Shown here: positions 25,289 to 32,860 of the stretch, in pieces
Numbering within the stretch: the stretch's first letter is position 1
How the letters are laid out: each line of letters opens with the position of its first letter
Assembly (NCBI RefSeq): GCF_000834655.1
Contig: NZ_JXQQ01000138.1
Span: 1-42,725, forward strand
Origin: Variovorax paradoxus
GTDB lineage: Bacteria; Pseudomonadota; Gammaproteobacteria; Burkholderiales; Burkholderiaceae_C
Direction: 5' to 3'
Length of the DNA: 42,725 nt
Notes under the pieces: model-generated
Told to the model about the DNA's origin: nothing
Database searches by the model: none
The model's input: the letters and a program-made list of their open reading frames with translations, nothing else
Program-made: the position numbers and the translations under genes

Positions 25289-25377
25289 CAAAAACGAGTG
25301 CCGATACTGCGCGGGCTGCTGCAATGCGGAGGTCTCCGTGTTGCTCCCCTTTCCCGCGATTTGTCAGGACTCCTTGC

Positions 25378-26451
25378 ATGGCCAGTGTCACGATTCAGGC
25401 GGTCAAGAAGCGATTCGGCGAAGTCGCCATCCTTCACGGGGTGGATATCGACATTGCCGATGGCTCGTTCACGGTGCTGGTGGGCCCCTCGGGCTGCGGC
25501 AAGTCGACCTTGCTGCGCATGATTGCGGGGCTGGAAGAAGTCCACGGCGGCGAGATCCGCATCGGCGATCGCCGCGTGAACGACCTGCCGCCCAAGGAGC
25601 GGGACATCGCGATGGTGTTCCAGAACTACGCGCTCTACCCGCACATGACGGTGCGCGACAACATGGCCTTCGCCCTCTCGCTCGCGAAGATGGACAAGGC
25701 CACCATCGACAGCAAGGTGACGCGCGCCGCCGAAATTCTTGCGCTCGCGCCGCTGCTGGAGCGCTATCCGCGCCAGCTCTCGGGCGGCCAGCGCCAGCGC
25801 GTGGCGATGGGGCGCGCGATCGTGCGCGACCCGCAGGTCTTCCTGTTCGACGAGCCGCTCTCGAACCTCGACGCCAAGCTGCGCGTGGCGATGCGCAGCG
25901 AGATCAAGGAACTGCACCAGCGCCTGAAGACCACCTCCATCTACGTCACGCACGACCAGATCGAAGCCATGACGATGGGCGACAAGATCGTGGTGATGCG
26001 CGACGGCCGCATCGAGCAGACCGGCAGCCCGCTGGACCTGTACGACCACCCGGCCAACCAGTTCGTCGCGGGCTTCATCGGCTCGCCGGCCATGAACTTC
26101 CTGCCCGGCACGCTGCGGCGCGCAGGCGGCGCGGCGCACGTCGAGCTGCCCGACGGCACGCGCCTCGATGCACCCCTTCATGCGGGCGGCACCGATGGAC
26201 AGCCCGTGGTGTACGGCACGCGCCCCGAGCACCTGACGCTCGGCGACAGCGGCGGCATTCCGTCGCGCGTGGTCGTGATGGAGCCGACCGGCATGGACAC
26301 CTTCGTCGCCTGCCGCCACGAAGGCGCGGAGCTCTCGGCCGTGTTCCGAGAGCGCTACGACTTCGCGCCGGGCAGCACGATCCATCTCTTGCCCGACCTG
26401 GCGCGCGCGCACCTGTTCGATGCCGCAACCGGCTTGCGTCTGGCCGCCTGA
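25378..26451 (+). CDS. ugpC: ABC sugar importer ATPase, UgpC/MsmK type
   Basis: A 357-residue ATP-binding subunit of a carbohydrate importer at the inner-membrane cytosolic face. Walker A is GPSGCGKST (residues 36-44), the Q-loop is MVFQNYALYP, the signature is LSGGQRQR and Walker B FLFDEPLSNLDAK, with the switch His in YVTHDQIEAMT. A C-terminal MalK-like TOBE/OB domain (about 235-355) is present, so regulation through this domain is possible. The start is the ATG at 25378. It is the first gene of a plus-strand ABC operon with the binding protein and two permeases. The -10-like and direct-repeat sequences upstream are shared with the GntR-type gene. Confidence 0.95.
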   Translation: MASVTIQAVKKRFGEVAILHGVDIDIADGSFTVLVGPSGCGKSTLLRMIAGLEEVHGGEIRIGDRRVNDLPPKERDIAMVFQNYALYPHMTVRDNMAFALSLAKMDKATIDSKVTRAAEILALAPLLERYPRQLSGGQRQRVAMGRAIVRDPQVFLFDEPLSNLDAKLRVAMRSEIKELHQRLKTTSIYVTHDQIEAMTMGDKIVVMRDGRIEQTGSPLDLYDHPANQFVAGFIGSPAMNFLPGTLRRAGGAAHVELPDGTRLDAPLHAGGTDGQPVVYGTRPEHLTLGDSGGIPSRVVVMEPTGMDTFVACRHEGAELSAVFRERYDFAPGSTIHLLPDLARAHLFDAATGLRLAA

Positions 26452-26493
26452 TTTTTGGTTCACACCGGTCCGTTTACAACGAAGGAGACAGCC

Positions 26494-27822
26494 ATGAGTG
26501 ATTTCAATCGCCGCAAGTTTCTAGAGAGTTCGGCCGGCGTTGCCGCCGCCGCGACCGTCGGCACGGGCAGCGCCCTGTTCGCGCCATTCGCACAGGCGCA
26601 AAACCTGACGTTCAAGCCCGAGAAGGGCGCCAAGCTGCGCGTGCTGCGATGGAGCCGCTTCGTGCAGGGCGACATCGACGCCTACATGGCCAACGTGAAG
26701 AAGTTCACCGAGGCCACGGGCGTGGAAGTGCGCGTGGACAACGAAGGCTGGGAAGACGTGCGCCCCAAGGCCGCGGTGGCAGCCAACACCGGCGCGGGCC
26801 CCGACATCATTCTGTCGACCAACGACGACGCCAACCTCTACCCCGACAAGCTGCTCGACGTGACCGACCTGGCCGAATACCTCGGCAAGAAATACGGCGG
26901 CTGGTATCCCGCGGGCGAAGCCTTCATGCGCCCCGACGGCAAGAAGTGGCTGGGCCTGCCGCTGGGCGCCTCGGGCTCGCTCATCGTGTACCGCGAGAGC
27001 ATGGTCAAGGCCGCGGGCTTCGCGACCTTCCCCAAGACCACCGACGACTTCCTCAAGCTCTACAAGGCGCTCAAGGAAAAGGGCACACCCGGCGGTATGG
27101 CGCTGGGCAACGCGACCGGCGACAGCACCTGGTGCAACTGGCTCATCTGGTCGCACGGTGGCAAGCTGGTCGACAAGACCAACAAGGTGGTGATCGACAG
27201 CCCCGAGACGCTCAAGGCGCTGGAGTACGGCAAGGAGCTCTACGCCAACTTCATCCCGGGCACGCTCTCGTGGCTCGACCCGAACAACAACAAGGCCTTC
27301 CTGGACGGACAGATCAGCGTCACCAACAACGGCATCTCGGTCTACTACGCCGCGAAGAATTCGACCGACCCGAAGGTCAAGGAAATGGCCGCGGACATCA
27401 ACCACGCGGTGTTCCCCATCGGTCCGGTGGGCGTGCCGACGGAGTCGCACCTGTTCTTCAACCAGATGGTCATGAAGTACACGAAATTCCCGCAGGCGGC
27501 CAAGGAGTTCCTGCGCTTCATGATGGAGAAGGAACAGTTCGACCCGTGGCTGCAGGGCGGCGGCGGCTACGTGGCGCAGCCCCTGCGCTTCTACGAGAAC
27601 AGCGCGATCTGGACCTCGGACCCGAAGAACACGCCCTACCGCGACTCGGTCAAGAACCTGCGCCCGGGCGGCTACGACGGCAAGCTGGGCTACGCGTCGG
27701 CGGGCGCCGCGGCGGACTTCATCATCCCGAACATGGTGGCCGAGGCAGCCAGCGGATCGAAGACGCCGAAGGAAGCCGCGGAGCGCGCGCAGAAGCGCGC
27801 CGAGCGCTACTACAAGGTCTGA
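26494..27822 (+). CDS. ABC sugar importer periplasmic binding protein, Tat-exported
   Basis: A 442-residue extracellular solute-binding protein (family 1). The N-terminus NRRKFLESS is a twin-arginine motif followed by a hydrophobic core and a cleavage site near FAQA-QN, so export is by Tat. The mature protein has the ABC-type hinge and Trp/Tyr-rich pocket residues (GYWYP-like SWLDPNNN, WCNWLIWSHGGK). AAGGAG stands eight bases before the ATG at 26494. Being between the ATPase and permeases, it defines substrate choice, expected to be a sugar, polyol or sugar acid. Confidence 0.93.
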   Translation: MSDFNRRKFLESSAGVAAAATVGTGSALFAPFAQAQNLTFKPEKGAKLRVLRWSRFVQGDIDAYMANVKKFTEATGVEVRVDNEGWEDVRPKAAVAANTGAGPDIILSTNDDANLYPDKLLDVTDLAEYLGKKYGGWYPAGEAFMRPDGKKWLGLPLGASGSLIVYRESMVKAAGFATFPKTTDDFLKLYKALKEKGTPGGMALGNATGDSTWCNWLIWSHGGKLVDKTNKVVIDSPETLKALEYGKELYANFIPGTLSWLDPNNNKAFLDGQISVTNNGISVYYAAKNSTDPKVKEMAADINHAVFPIGPVGVPTESHLFFNQMVMKYTKFPQAAKEFLRFMMEKEQFDPWLQGGGGYVAQPLRFYENSAIWTSDPKNTPYRDSVKNLRPGGYDGKLGYASAGAAADFIIPNMVAEAASGSKTPKEAAERAQKRAERYYKV

Positions 27823-27859
27823 CAAGGTCCGTCCGATCCACCTCCAAGCCGTCCACCCC

Positions 27860-28768
27860 ATGACACTTTTGGCCAGGTTCCAGAACAGCCGCAACGCCCT
27901 CGGCATCGCGTTCATGCTTCCGGCGGCGGTGCTGCTGTTGCTGTTCCTGACCTACCCGCTGGGGCTGGGCACCTACCTGGGCTTCACCGACGCCAAGGTG
28001 GGCCGCGCGGGCCAGTGGATCGGCCTGGAGAACTACGAGTACCTGTGGGGCGATGCCGTGACGCGGCTCGCCCTTTTCAACACGCTCTTCTACACGACGG
28101 TGGCGAGCGTGTTCAAGTTCTTCCTGGGCCTGTGGCTCGCGATCCTCCTGAACCGGAACATCCGCTTCAAGACCTTCTTCCGCGCGGTGATCCTGCTGCC
28201 GTACATCGTGCCCACCGCGCTTTCGGCGATCGCGTTCTGGTGGATCTACGACTCGCAGTTCTCCATCATCAGCTGGGCACTGGTGAAGATGGGGCTCATC
28301 GACCAGTACATCGACTTCCTCGGCTCCGAGTGGAACGCGCGCATCGCGGTGATCATCGCCAACGTGTGGCGCGGCGTGCCCTTCGTGGCGATCACGCTGC
28401 TCGCGGGCCTGCAGACGATTTCGCCCTCCTACTACGAAGCCTCCGCCATCGACGGCGCAACGCCGTGGCAGCAGTTCCGCCACGTCACGATGCCGCTGCT
28501 CACGCCGATCATCGCGGTGGTCATGACCTTCTCGGTGCTGTTCACCTTCACCGACTTCCAGCTCATCTACGTCATCACCCGCGGCGGCCCGCTCAACGCC
28601 ACCCACCTGATGGCCACGCTGTCGTTCCAGCGCGCCATCTCGGGCGGTGCGCTCGGCGAAGGCGCGGCCATCGCGATCGCGATGGTGCCGTTCCTGCTGG
28701 CGTGCGTGATGTTCAGCTTCTTCGGCCTGCAGCGCCGCGCCTGGCAGCAGGGCGGGTCGGACAAATGA
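27860..28768 (+). CDS. ABC sugar importer permease (MalF/UgpA type)
   Basis: A 302-residue integral membrane protein with six predicted helices. The cytoplasmic EAA loop reads EASAIDGATPWQQFRHVTMP, the standard docking site for the ATPase. The first helix is FMLPAAVLLLLFLTYP. It begins 37 bases after the binding-protein stop. Its stop codon region ACAAATGAGC is repeated nearby, at the point where a repeat insertion separates it from the second permease. Confidence 0.94.
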   Translation: MTLLARFQNSRNALGIAFMLPAAVLLLLFLTYPLGLGTYLGFTDAKVGRAGQWIGLENYEYLWGDAVTRLALFNTLFYTTVASVFKFFLGLWLAILLNRNIRFKTFFRAVILLPYIVPTALSAIAFWWIYDSQFSIISWALVKMGLIDQYIDFLGSEWNARIAVIIANVWRGVPFVAITLLAGLQTISPSYYEASAIDGATPWQQFRHVTMPLLTPIIAVVMTFSVLFTFTDFQLIYVITRGGPLNATHLMATLSFQRAISGGALGEGAAIAIAMVPFLLACVMFSFFGLQRRAWQQGGSDK

Positions 28769-28774
28769 GCACAC

Positions 28775-28850
28775 TTCAAATGAGCGTCGCGCCGGGCCGC
28801 CCCAAGCAAGCTCGCACCGCAGTGCGAAGCACGGAGGTTTTCAAATGAGC
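28775..28850. repeat. 54-bp repeat insert flanked by 11-bp direct repeats inside the ABC operon
   Basis: TTCAAATGAGC occurs at 28775-28785 and 28840-28850, bracketing 54 bp (28786-28839). The insert contains CGCCGGGCCGCCCCAAG, identical to 11303-11319, and ends CGGAGGTT, which is the ribosome binding site for the second permease. A shorter CAAATGAGC also occurs at 28762-28770 over the first permease stop. The arrangement looks like a small mobile repeat that duplicated its target. Confidence 0.75.
28780..28848 (+). other. 22-codon leader ORF coupled to the second permease
   Basis: From the ATG at 28780 inside the first direct repeat, 22 codons (MSVAPGRPKQARTAVRSTEV...) are open across the repeat insert and stop at TGA 28846-28848, overlapping the permease start as ATGA. 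It could be an artefact of the insertion. If translated, it would couple the two genes' translation. No homology is claimed. Confidence 0.35.
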
Positions 28851-29720
28851 AATGCCGGCCAGGTCGACACCGTCGGCATGAGCTACCTCGACACGATCCC
28901 GCGCAAGGCGGTGACCGTGTACCTGCCGCTCGTGGTCTTCCTGATCGTGCTGCTGTTCCCGTTCTACTGGATGGCCATCACCTCGGTGAAGCCCGATGCC
29001 GAACTGCTCTCGCGCGAGGGCAATCCGTTCTGGGTGATCAACCCGACGCTCTCGCATTTCCACAAGTTGCTGTTCGAGACCTCGTACCCGCAGTGGCTGT
29101 GGAACACGGTGCTGGTGTCGGTGGTGTCCACCTTCGTCTCGCTCGCGGCCTCGGTGTTCGCGGCCTACGCCATCGAGCGGCTGCGCTTCAAGGGATCGAA
29201 GCATGTGGGGCTCTCGATCTTTCTCGCGTACATGGTGCCGCCGTCGATCCTGTTCATTCCGCTGGCGAACGTGGTGTTCAACCTCGGCCTCTTCGACACG
29301 CGCTGGGCGCTGATCCTCACCTACCCGACCTTCCTCATTCCCTTCTGCACCTGGCTCCTGATGGGCTACTTCCGCTCGATCCCGGCGGAGCTCGAAGAAT
29401 GCGCGCTCATCGACGGCGCGAGCCGCTGGCAGATCCTCGTGAAGATCGTGCTGCCGCTCGCGGTGCCCGGGCTCATCTCGGCGGGCATCTTCGCGTTCAC
29501 GCTGTCGTGGAACGAGTTCATCTACGCGCTCACCTTCATCTCGTCGTCGGAGGTGAAGACGCTGCCGGTGGGCGTGGTGACCGAGCTGGTGCAGGGTGAC
29601 GTGTACCAGTGGGGGCCACTCATGGCCGGCGCGCTGCTGGGCTCCCTGCCGGTAGCGTTCATCTACTCGTTCTTCGTCGAGTACTACGTCTCGGGGATGA
29701 CCGGGTCGGTCAAGGAATAG
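28845..29720 (+). CDS. ABC sugar importer permease (MalG/UgpE type)
   Basis: A 291-residue inner-membrane protein with six predicted helices. The EAA loop is EECALIDGASRWQILVKIVLP. Together with the first permease it makes a heterodimeric channel. The start is the ATG at 28845, preceded by CGGAGGTTTTCAA; that Shine-Dalgarno belongs to the repeat insert. The original start may have been the ATG now at 28780. The gene ends the operon and is followed by the perfect 60-bp palindrome. Confidence 0.94.
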   Translation: MSNAGQVDTVGMSYLDTIPRKAVTVYLPLVVFLIVLLFPFYWMAITSVKPDAELLSREGNPFWVINPTLSHFHKLLFETSYPQWLWNTVLVSVVSTFVSLAASVFAAYAIERLRFKGSKHVGLSIFLAYMVPPSILFIPLANVVFNLGLFDTRWALILTYPTFLIPFCTWLLMGYFRSIPAELEECALIDGASRWQILVKIVLPLAVPGLISAGIFAFTLSWNEFIYALTFISSSEVKTLPVGVVTELVQGDVYQWGPLMAGALLGSLPVAFIYSFFVEYYVSGMTGSVKE

Positions 29721-29750
29721 CGCGAAGCGTCATAGAAAACTGCCGCAAGG

Positions 29751-29810
29751 CCGTTCGGGCTGAGCTTGTCGAAGCCTCGTGCAAGGCTTCGACAAGCTCA
29801 GCCCGAACGG
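29751..29810. terminator. Perfect 60-bp palindrome between convergent genes
   Basis: CCGTTCGGGCTGAGCTTGTC plus GAAGCC (29751-29776) and its exact reverse complement (29785-29810) flank loop TCGTGCAA. With a 26-bp stem it would be a very strong hairpin on either strand. It lies between the second permease and the YgjP-type gene, which converge. It may therefore terminate both, though T-runs are missing. It is the cleanest member of a three-copy family in this window. Confidence 0.8.
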
Positions 29811-29839
29811 TCCTTGGTCGAACGAACGAAACGGCACCC

Positions 29840-30814
29840 TCAGTTCCAGCGCGGAACGGTTTCGTCCTTGAGCTGCTGGCGCAGCACGTCGTAGTCGGGC
29901 ACCACGCTCTCCACGGTTTCCCAGAAGCGGTGCGAATGGTCCATCACGCGCAGGTGGGCCAGCTCGTGCGCCACCACGTAGTCGATCACCGGCAGGCGGA
30001 AATGAATGAGCCGCCAGTTCAGCCGCAGCGATCCATCCGCGCTCGCGCTGCCCCAGCGCGTGGCCGCGTTCGACAGCGACAGCTTCTGCCAGCGCACGCC
30101 CAAGAGCGGCGCGAAATGGTCGAGCCGCTCGATGAAGAGCTTGCGCGCCTGCCGCATGAGCCAGGCCTGCGCGGCATCGCGTATCTGCGAGGGCTCGGCG
30201 TTCTGCGCAACGGCCAGGCGCAGGATGCGCGGGCCGCCCGGGGCTTCGGCCTCGTCGAGCGTGCCGCCGACGCTGGCAAAGCCATGCTTCGGATCGAGGC
30301 GGATCACGACCGGCTCGCCCATGAACGGAAATGCGGCGCCGTCCTTCCACTCAATGCGCGTGGCCTCGACCCGCGCGTGGCGCTGCTGCGTTTCCTGGAG
30401 CTTGCGCAGGATCCAGTCGGCCTTCTCGCGCACGGCGGCATCGACATCGCGCAGCGCGACCCAGCGCGGCGCGCGCACCGACAGCCCTTCGGCACCGACC
30501 AGGAAGCCGATGGTCTTGCGCTTGCCGCGCTTGAATTCGTAGCCCACGCGCGCCGAGCCCAGCACGAGTTCGCGCGTGGCCTGCGGATGGATGAAGCTCG
30601 CGAGCGTCAGCGTGTCGCGCAGCGGGACCGCCGGGAGTGCCGGACCGGTGCTCTTGATCTCTTCCGGCGCAGGCGGTGCGAAGGGCAACGGCGCCGCGAC
30701 GGGCGGCGCAGCCTTGCGAACCTTCTTCGGGCGCGGCGCGGGCGGCTCGGGCTTTGCGAACTCGCTGCCCAGCCCCTCGAACAGATCCATCGTGAACTGC
30801 AGCAGCCCCTGCAT
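29840..30814 (-). CDS. YgjP-like metallopeptidase (M48-type, DUF45)
   Basis: A 324-residue predicted zinc metalloprotease. The active-site motif is HELAH (His283, Glu284, His287), in YVVAHELAHLRVMDHSHRFW, with His295 the likely third ligand. WGSASADGSLRLNWRLI is the preceding conserved block. The first 75 residues are Pro/Lys-rich and poorly conserved (RPKKVRKAAPP), and a signal peptide is absent. Function in vivo is unknown. It ends the plsC/gmhB/gly operon, its start lying 19 bases downstream of the plsC stop. Confidence 0.88.
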   Translation of the reverse strand: MQGLLQFTMDLFEGLGSEFAKPEPPAPRPKKVRKAAPPVAAPLPFAPPAPEEIKSTGPALPAVPLRDTLTLASFIHPQATRELVLGSARVGYEFKRGKRKTIGFLVGAEGLSVRAPRWVALRDVDAAVREKADWILRKLQETQQRHARVEATRIEWKDGAAFPFMGEPVVIRLDPKHGFASVGGTLDEAEAPGGPRILRLAVAQNAEPSQIRDAAQAWLMRQARKLFIERLDHFAPLLGVRWQKLSLSNAATRWGSASADGSLRLNWRLIHFRLPVIDYVVAHELAHLRVMDHSHRFWETVESVVPDYDVLRQQLKDETVPRWN

Positions 30815-30833
30815 CTGGCGTCCCCTGTTCCTT

Positions 30834-31568
30834 CTAACGGTAGGCCTCGGGATCGAGCCGGTGCATCTCCGCTTCGATCCACGCTTCGACCTCGCGCATC
30901 AGTTCGTCGGGCTTGCGGCCCACGCTGGAGATCGCCGGTCCGATCGACACGTCGACCACGCCCGGGCGCTTGATGAACGCCTTGCGCGGCCAGACCTTGG
31001 CCGAGGTGACGGCGATCGGGATCACCGGCACGCCAGTCTCACAAGCCAGCCGCGTGCCGCCGCTCTTGTAGGTGCCCTTCTGGCCGCGCGGAATGCGCGT
31101 GCCTTCGGGGAACATGATGATCCAGATGCCCTGCGCAAGCAGCTTGCGGCCCTGGTTCACCACCTTGTTGAAGGCCTGTGCGCGCTGGCTGCGGTCGATG
31201 TGGATCATGTCCAGCCGCGCCATCGCCCAGCCGAAGAACGGCACGTAGATCAGCTCTTTCTTGAACACGTAGGCCAGCGGGTGCGGCATCAGCGTGGGCA
31301 TGAGGAAGGTCTCGAGCGTGGACTGGTGCTTGACCAGCAGGATCGCGCCGGCGAGCTTGTCGGTGGGCAGGTTCTCCATGCCGGTCACGCGCGTCTTGAT
31401 GCCCAGCAGCACGCGTGCGCCGCCGATGGCCCAGCTGAGCCATTGCTCGGCCATCCAGTAGAGCGGAATACCGCGCTTCCAGATCGAACTGACGCACATG
31501 ATGATGCCCCACGGCACCACGGTGACAAGCATCCACAGTGCATGGACAACGGAACGGAGAAACGCCAT
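30834..31568 (-). CDS. plsC: 1-acyl-sn-glycerol-3-phosphate acyltransferase (PlsC)
   Basis: A 244-residue inner-membrane acyltransferase making phosphatidate from lysophosphatidate. An N-terminal hydrophobic segment (residues 5-28) anchors it. Motif I is KHQSTLETF, that is HX4E where the canonical form is HX4D. Motif III FPEGTRIPRGQ is canonical. HX4E variants occur in beta-proteobacterial family members as I recall, so I read it as functional. TGATG joins it to gmhB upstream (one-base overlap). The start is the ATG at 31568. Confidence 0.93.
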   Translation of the reverse strand: MAFLRSVVHALWMLVTVVPWGIIMCVSSIWKRGIPLYWMAEQWLSWAIGGARVLLGIKTRVTGMENLPTDKLAGAILLVKHQSTLETFLMPTLMPHPLAYVFKKELIYVPFFGWAMARLDMIHIDRSQRAQAFNKVVNQGRKLLAQGIWIIMFPEGTRIPRGQKGTYKSGGTRLACETGVPVIPIAVTSAKVWPRKAFIKRPGVVDVSIGPAISSVGRKPDELMREVEAWIEAEMHRLDPEAYR

Positions 31569-32146
31569 CAGACAGCCACCTGCAGTGCGGCCCGCGCTTC
31601 GCGCGCGAGCAGGAAATCGACAAAGGCGGCGAGGTTCTCGTGAACCATCGTGTTCGCCGGGTATTCGGGAGGCAGCGGGTCCACGCCGATGCAGGCCGCG
31701 CCCATGCCCGTGAGCAGCAGGTGCGGCTCGCAGCCGGCAGCGGCGCCCGCCTGCAGGTCGCGCAGGCTGTCGCCCGCGGTCGGCACGCCCTTCAGGTCGA
31801 TGCCGTAGCGGTCGCCGATCTGCAGGAACAGGCCCGGCTTGGGCTTGCGGCAGTCGCAGTTCTCGTCGGGGCTGTGCGGGCAATAGAACACCGCATCGAC
31901 CTTGCCGCCCACCGCCGCGAGCATCTTGTGCATCTTGGCGTGCATGGCGTTGAGCGAGGCCATGTCGAAGAGCCCCCGGCCCAGGCCCGACTGGTTCGAC
32001 GCGATCACCACGTGCCAACCCGCATGGTTCAGCCGCGCGACCGCCTCCAGCGCACCGGGCAGTGGCGTCCACTCGATGTCGCTCTTGACGAAGTCTTCGC
32101 GGTGCACGTTGATCGTGCCGTTGCGGTCGAGGATGACGAGTTTCAT
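31568..32146 (-). CDS. gmhB: D-glycero-beta-D-manno-heptose 1,7-bisphosphate 7-phosphatase GmhB
   Basis: A 192-residue HAD phosphatase in ADP-heptose synthesis for lipopolysaccharide. Nucleophile Asp7 is present, but the general acid/base position is Asn9: LDRNGTIN instead of LDRDGTIN. The codon is AAC at 32122-32120. Other elements are intact: the Ser/Asn in VIASNQSGLGRG, the zinc loop CPHSPDENCDC, Lys in RKPKPG and AGDSLRD. This substitution would be expected to impair catalysis unless compensated. The ATG at 32146 overlaps the stop of the upstream accessory gene (ATGA). Confidence 0.9.
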   Translation of the reverse strand: MKLVILDRNGTINVHREDFVKSDIEWTPLPGALEAVARLNHAGWHVVIASNQSGLGRGLFDMASLNAMHAKMHKMLAAVGGKVDAVFYCPHSPDENCDCRKPKPGLFLQIGDRYGIDLKGVPTAGDSLRDLQAGAAAGCEPHLLLTGMGAACIGVDPLPPEYPANTMVHENLAAFVDFLLAREARAALQVAV

Positions 32147-32511
32147 GGGGCAGTCCTTTCAGACTCCAGCTTGCGCCGGTCCGGACAGATGGCCGTGATG
32201 TCGCCGACGTAGTGCAGGCTTGCCCGGCTCATCCAATCTGCAGGCATGACCGCAGTCTCCGGCCCGACGCCGTCGGCGAAATAGCCGAAGGTTTCATGGA
32301 AGCTCGAGTGCATGCCGATGGCGCCGTCGATCAGGTCCGCACGCTCGGGATGCAGAGCCGGATAAAGATCGATCTCGCGCGACACCAGCAGCGCTTCGGG
32401 CGGATGTTCGAGAAGGAGCAGCACAGCTTGACTGCCCACGACGACAAGGGAGTTTTCCTTCGAGATCGCCGCGGAGGCTCGCAGCACGTGCTGCAGTTCG
32501 TCGAGATTCAT
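32143..32511 (-). pseudogene. Truncated nucleotidyltransferase-like (DUF6036-like) protein
   Basis: A 122-residue remnant. The fold cue is a VVVGSQAVLLLL motif followed by SREIDLYPAL, the GS...D pattern of minimal nucleotidyltransferases, then HETFGYFADGVGPETAVMPADWMSR and ICPD. From memory, full-length relatives continue about 60 residues with an HDLAxSKLxAGREKD block; here the frame instead ends at RRKLESERTAP, exactly at the gmhB start. The product is therefore probably non-functional or altered. Its ATG overlaps the stop of the 109-residue partner by four bases. The module interrupts what is otherwise a glyS-gmhB junction. An alternative is a genuinely short family. Confidence 0.6.
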
Positions 32512-32837
32512 TGCAATGCGGCGCGTTCGCGCGCCTGCTTGAGCAATGCCATTCTTTCGCTTTGCGGAACGAGGCAGCCCAGCGGAGATACGCTGCGCAT
32601 GAGTTGCCCATGTTCAGACTCGACAAGCGCGGCACTCTCGAGGACGCTGACGTCGCTCGCGAGAAGCTGTTCCCACTCATCCCACAACGCATCCGAACGC
32701 GTCGCACCCGACTGCTGGCGCCAGCGCATCAACGTCAATCGCGCCTGATCGCGCAACGCGGGTTCGCGGCGAACGGCAGCCATCGCTCGCCGATGTACGG
32801 CGAGGGAAAACTGATCCAGTTGCTGTTGCCGGTTCAT
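32508..32837 (-). CDS. Hypothetical protein, partner of the nucleotidyltransferase-like gene
   Basis: A 109-residue mainly helical protein with no recognised domain (MNRQQQLDQFSLAVHRRAMA...). It is rich in Arg, Gln and Leu. The start chosen is the ATG at 32837, since the TTG at 32843 adds only two residues. It overlaps the next gene by four bases (ATGA). Such two-gene pairs of a small helical protein and a nucleotidyltransferase-like protein recur in accessory DNA and resemble toxin-antitoxin layouts. That role is only suggested by layout. The region appears less GC-rich than its surroundings. Confidence 0.6.
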   Translation of the reverse strand: MNRQQQLDQFSLAVHRRAMAAVRREPALRDQARLTLMRWRQQSGATRSDALWDEWEQLLASDVSVLESAALVESEHGQLMRSVSPLGCLVPQSERMALLKQARERAALQ

Positions 32838-32860
32838 GCGCAATTATCGAGCGGCGGGCC

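Noticed and set aside
31320..31350. PlsC as inactive because HX4D is HX4E
   Set aside because: Glu is a conservative change that I recall in related proteins, and motif III is intact.
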